This document shows positions 19,659 through 21,774 of a stretch of 21,774 nucleotides of DNA, piece after piece. This DNA comes from Chloroflexota bacterium (lineage in GTDB: Bacteria; Chloroflexota; Anaerolineae; J102): assembly GCA_003353825.1 (NCBI GenBank), contig PIVW01000036.1, forward strand, positions 1 through 21,774, written 5' to 3'. The position numbers and the translations under genes were made by a program. The notes beneath the pieces were generated by a model. That model was not told where the DNA came from and did not search any database. It saw nothing but the letters and a program-made list of their open reading frames with translations. Position 1 is the stretch's first letter; each line of letters starts with the position of its first letter.

Positions 19659-21286
19659 GCGACGTACTGCTGGGCCAATCCTATTATCTACATTTTGACC
19701 CTAAACTCTACGAGGCAATGCAGCCCTACCCACCATTGGGTACCATGTATGTTGCCGCCTACCTTCGAGAGCAAGGCTATGACGTTGCCTTATTTGACGC
19801 CATGCTGGCGCAGTCAGAAGAGGAGTGGGCAAATGCACTCGATTGTGAACAGCCTGATTTTGCCATCATCTATGAAGACAACTTCAATTATCTGTCGAAG
19901 ATGTGCCTATTAAGAATGCGTCAAGCCGCGTTTACCATGGTAGATATGGCCAAACAACGTGGCTGTATCGCCATTGTTGCTGGATCAGATGCTACTGATC
20001 GCGCTGAACTCTATCTTGCAGCGGGCGCTGATTATGTTTTACTTGGAGAGGGCGACTATACGTTGCTCGAACTGTTGGGCCATCTCACAAGCGGCAGCGA
20101 CGGCAAGTTACAGGATATTTTAGGCCTTGCGTATGTTTCGGACCCTACCACAAAAGTGAAAAACGTTCCCCTGGAATCCCCAATCTCTAGTCTCCAATCT
20201 CAATTCTCACCCAACCACTCTTCGATCTCGATCAACCCTCGTCGCCCTGATATCAAGCATGTGAACGACCTTCCATTTCCAGCTTGGGATCTAATTGACG
20301 TACAACACTATAAAGATATCTGGTATGAGCGACATGGTTATTTCTCGATGAACATGGTGACGACGCGTGGCTGTCCCTATCATTGCAACTGGTGCGCCAA
20401 ACCACTTTGGGGCCAGCGCTATAATGCGCGCAGTCCTGAAAATGTCGTTGCTGAACTGAAATGGCTCAAGGAAACCTACCGGCCTGATCACATTTGGTTC
20501 GCCGATGATATCGTTGGGATCAAGCCAACATGGTGGAGCCGATTTGCGGAGTTGGTGGAGCAAGAAGACGCCCGGGTGCCATTCAAATGTCTGAGTCGCG
20601 TCGATCTGCTGCTACGCCAGGGTGAAGTGGATGCGATGAAACGAGCGGGATGCGATATCGTTTGGGTAGGGGCCGAATCAGGATCACAGAATATCCTGTA
20701 TGCGATGGAGAAGGGGACGACTGTGGAACAGATCTATAAAGCGGCCGATCTCTTGCACAGATATGGTATTAAGATCGCATTCTTCCTACAATTTGGCTAC
20801 CCGAGCGAGACACGTGAGGATATCGAAAAAACACTGCAAATGGTACGTGATTGCCGGCCAGATGATGTCGGGATGTCGGTTTCATATCCTCTGCCTGGGA
20901 CCCAATTCTATGATCGGGTGAAGGATCAGCTGGGCGATCAGCATAATTGGAAAGATTCCGAAGATATGGTAATGCTGTATAATGGGCCTTATGCTACCGA
21001 ATTTTACCGGCAGTTGCACACAGTTTTACACAAAGAGTACAGAGCCAGGAAGTACCGCCATGAACTCGGCCATGTGGCGAGACATCCAGGACAGTTTAAG
21101 AGCCGGCATGTACGTCAGGCTGCTACCATGACCTATCATACGCTCACACTCTCTAGCGCCAGACGCAAACTTGATCGATTGCAGCAGGCTCCACATAGAG
21201 GCATCGATGCCCCGGCGCCAACTCTCACTTATAGGGCCGCCGCTACCCCAACCCCTCAACACGATGAACACAAAACGGAGACATGA
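19655..21286 (+). CDS. B12-binding domain radical SAM protein
   Basis: A 543-residue protein. Residues 1 to about 160 form a cobalamin-binding-like Rossmann domain: [20 protein letters not shown], then [20 protein letters not shown] and [17 protein letters not shown]. The radical SAM core starts near 230 with [20 protein letters not shown]; Cys240, Cys244 and Cys247 bind the 4Fe-4S cluster (CxxxCxxC). Then [27 protein letters not shown] and [20 protein letters not shown] (typical beta strands of the barrel) and [20 protein letters not shown]. Members methylate or rearrange varied substrates; the substrate here is unknown. Residues about 170-194 are an insertion made of nucleotide repeats. Start: TTG 19655 with GAGGAAA seven bases upstream, overlapping the stop of the ancestral upstream gene. 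It overlaps or abuts the PPOX gene (ATGA at 21283). Confidence 0.87.
   Translation: MSDVLLGQSYYLHFDPKLYEAMQPYPPLGTMYVAAYLREQGYDVALFDAMLAQSEEEWANALDCEQPDFAIIYEDNFNYLSKMCLLRMRQAAFTMVDMAKQRGCIAIVAGSDATDRAELYLAAGADYVLLGEGDYTLLELLGHLTSGSDGKLQDILGLAYVSDPTTKVKNVPLESPISSLQSQFSPNHSSISINPRRPDIKHVNDLPFPAWDLIDVQHYKDIWYERHGYFSMNMVTTRGCPYHCNWCAKPLWGQRYNARSPENVVAELKWLKETYRPDHIWFADDIVGIKPTWWSRFAELVEQEDARVPFKCLSRVDLLLRQGEVDAMKRAGCDIVWVGAESGSQNILYAMEKGTTVEQIYKAADLLHRYGIKIAFFLQFGYPSETREDIEKTLQMVRDCRPDDVGMSVSYPLPGTQFYDRVKDQLGDQHNWKDSEDMVMLYNGPYATEFYRQLHTVLHKEYRARKYRHELGHVARHPGQFKSRHVRQAATMTYHTLTLSSARRKLDRLQQAPHRGIDAPAPTLTYRAAATPTPQHDEHKTET
20178..20212 (+). repeat. Short-word repeat inside the radical SAM gene
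   Basis: CCCCAATCTCTAGTCTCCAA and following bases are made of CAATCTC-like words. The tract is in frame and encodes a Ser/Gln-rich loop between the B12-binding and radical SAM domains. The 11-mer TCTCCAATCTC at 20191-20201 is identical to one in the intergenic tract at 15259-15269. Confidence 0.6.
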
Positions 21287-21288
21287 CC

Positions 21289-21684
21289 ATGTGTAATATC
21301 CCAGAGAACTTTATGGATCTAATGGAGAAGAAGGCATTCGCTCATCTGGCCACAACTATGGCCGACGGCAGCCCCCAGGTATCGCCGGTGTGGTTCGAAT
21401 ATGACGGCACACATATTGTGATCAACAGTGCGTTTGGGCGTGTCAAGGACCGCAACATGCGACGTAATCCGCGAGTGGCCGTCGCCATTTCTGACCCTGA
21501 TAATCCCTACCGCTATCTGCAAGTGCGTGGATCCGTGGTCGAGATCACAACAGAAGGCGGAGATGAAGGCATCGACCGTTTAGCCAACAAATACATGGGC
21601 GTCGATGTTTATCCCGGCCACAGTCCAGATGAAACCCGCGTAAGCTACAAAATCATCCCCGAGCATGTCTCCAGTATGGGCTAG
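21289..21684 (+). CDS. PPOX-class F420/FMN-dependent oxidoreductase
   Basis: A 131-residue split-barrel flavin-fold protein. Landmarks: FMDLMEKKAFAHLATTMADG (the family opening 'l..k.~aHLATl..DG'), SPQVSPVWFEYDGTHIVINS, GRVKDRNMRRNPRVAVAISD (positions about 52-71), YRYLQVRGSVVEITTEGG and DRLANKYMGVDVYPGH. These match PPOX-class proteins of the type that use F420H2 or FMN to reduce small organic molecules; which cofactor is used cannot be read from sequence alone. ATG 21289 is eight bases from GGAG; ATG 21283 overlaps the radical SAM stop as ATGA but stands only two bases from GGAG. Either way translation is coupled to the upstream gene. It is the last gene in the window. Confidence 0.88.
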   Translation: MCNIPENFMDLMEKKAFAHLATTMADGSPQVSPVWFEYDGTHIVINSAFGRVKDRNMRRNPRVAVAISDPDNPYRYLQVRGSVVEITTEGGDEGIDRLANKYMGVDVYPGHSPDETRVSYKIIPEHVSSMG

Positions 21685-21703
21685 CATGGGAGGGTGGCAA
21701 AAC

Positions 21704-21774
21704 CTCGTGGCAAGGTGACAGGGTGACAAGGTGCTGATAAATTTCCAACCAACCACCCGACCAAGCGACCAACC
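21704..21774. repeat. Short-word tandem repeats at the right edge
   Basis: GGTGACAGGGTGACAAGGTG (21714-21733) consists of repeats of the word GGTGACA. It is followed by CCAACCAACCACCCGACCAA and further CCAA/CGACC words (21745-21774). No coding sense; probably degenerate minisatellite-like tracts. The tract continues to the window end. Confidence 0.6.

Overview
The window looks like chromosomal DNA of a free-living bacterium, most likely a member of the Chloroflexota (Anaerolineae/Caldilineae-like). That placement is inferred from the gene mix and protein style: an NAD(P)-type glutamate dehydrogenase beside PEP-synthase-like proteins, secG followed by an orphan peptide-binding protein, an FtsB-like protein, a DUF2207/SPFH cluster, and frequent TTG starts. 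No 16S gene or other decisive marker is present. There is no CRISPR array, no intact insertion sequence and no phage module.

Left part (1-7956), all on the minus strand, read from right to left. Glutamate dehydrogenase (7956-6670) is followed 34 bp later by two paralogous PEP/pyruvate-binding-domain proteins (6635-4854 and 4867-2093) that overlap by 14 bp. Then come an aminoglycoside-phosphotransferase-fold kinase (APH), a MOSC-domain protein and the start of a GNAT acetyltransferase that leaves the window. The APH gene is interrupted near its 3' end by a 123-bp MITE-like element with 17-bp perfect terminal inverted repeats and a 7-bp target duplication. Removing the element in silico joins the frame to a 57-residue family-like C-terminus. 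The two PEP-binding proteins keep the ATP-grasp motifs but lack the phosphohistidine and TIM-barrel parts of PEP synthase, and they share a C-terminal GRWGS...SxGxHFF region.

Middle (7957-11927). A 500-bp divergent regulatory region full of inverted repeats separates the dehydrogenase from the plus-strand genes secG (TTG start, good promoter), a family-5 extracellular solute-binding protein, tRNA-Leu(CAG) with its own promoter and terminator, an FtsB/DivIC-like septum protein, and a lipoprotein built from two copies of one domain.

Right-middle (11928-17057). After a 580-bp non-coding stretch with short repeats, four plus-strand genes lie between an extended -10 promoter and a strong terminator: a DUF2207 membrane protein with a Gly-rich tail, a membrane protein with a winged-helix-like region and a zinc ribbon, a helical cytoplasmic protein, and an SPFH protein with a SHOCT-like tail. 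The set resembles the membrane-stress module pspA-ydjGHI of Bacillus subtilis, and is the best candidate here for a little-described system.

Right (17058-21774). A decay zone holds a K+-channel pseudogene, an ISKra4-like transposase fragment fused to an IS66-like fragment, and an unassigned stretch. It leads into a nucleotidyltransferase pseudogene (one in-frame TGA plus one frameshift). Immediately after it, in a tight run, come a B12-binding radical SAM protein carrying an in-frame nucleotide-repeat insertion and an F420/FMN-type PPOX oxidoreductase. The window ends in short-word repeats.
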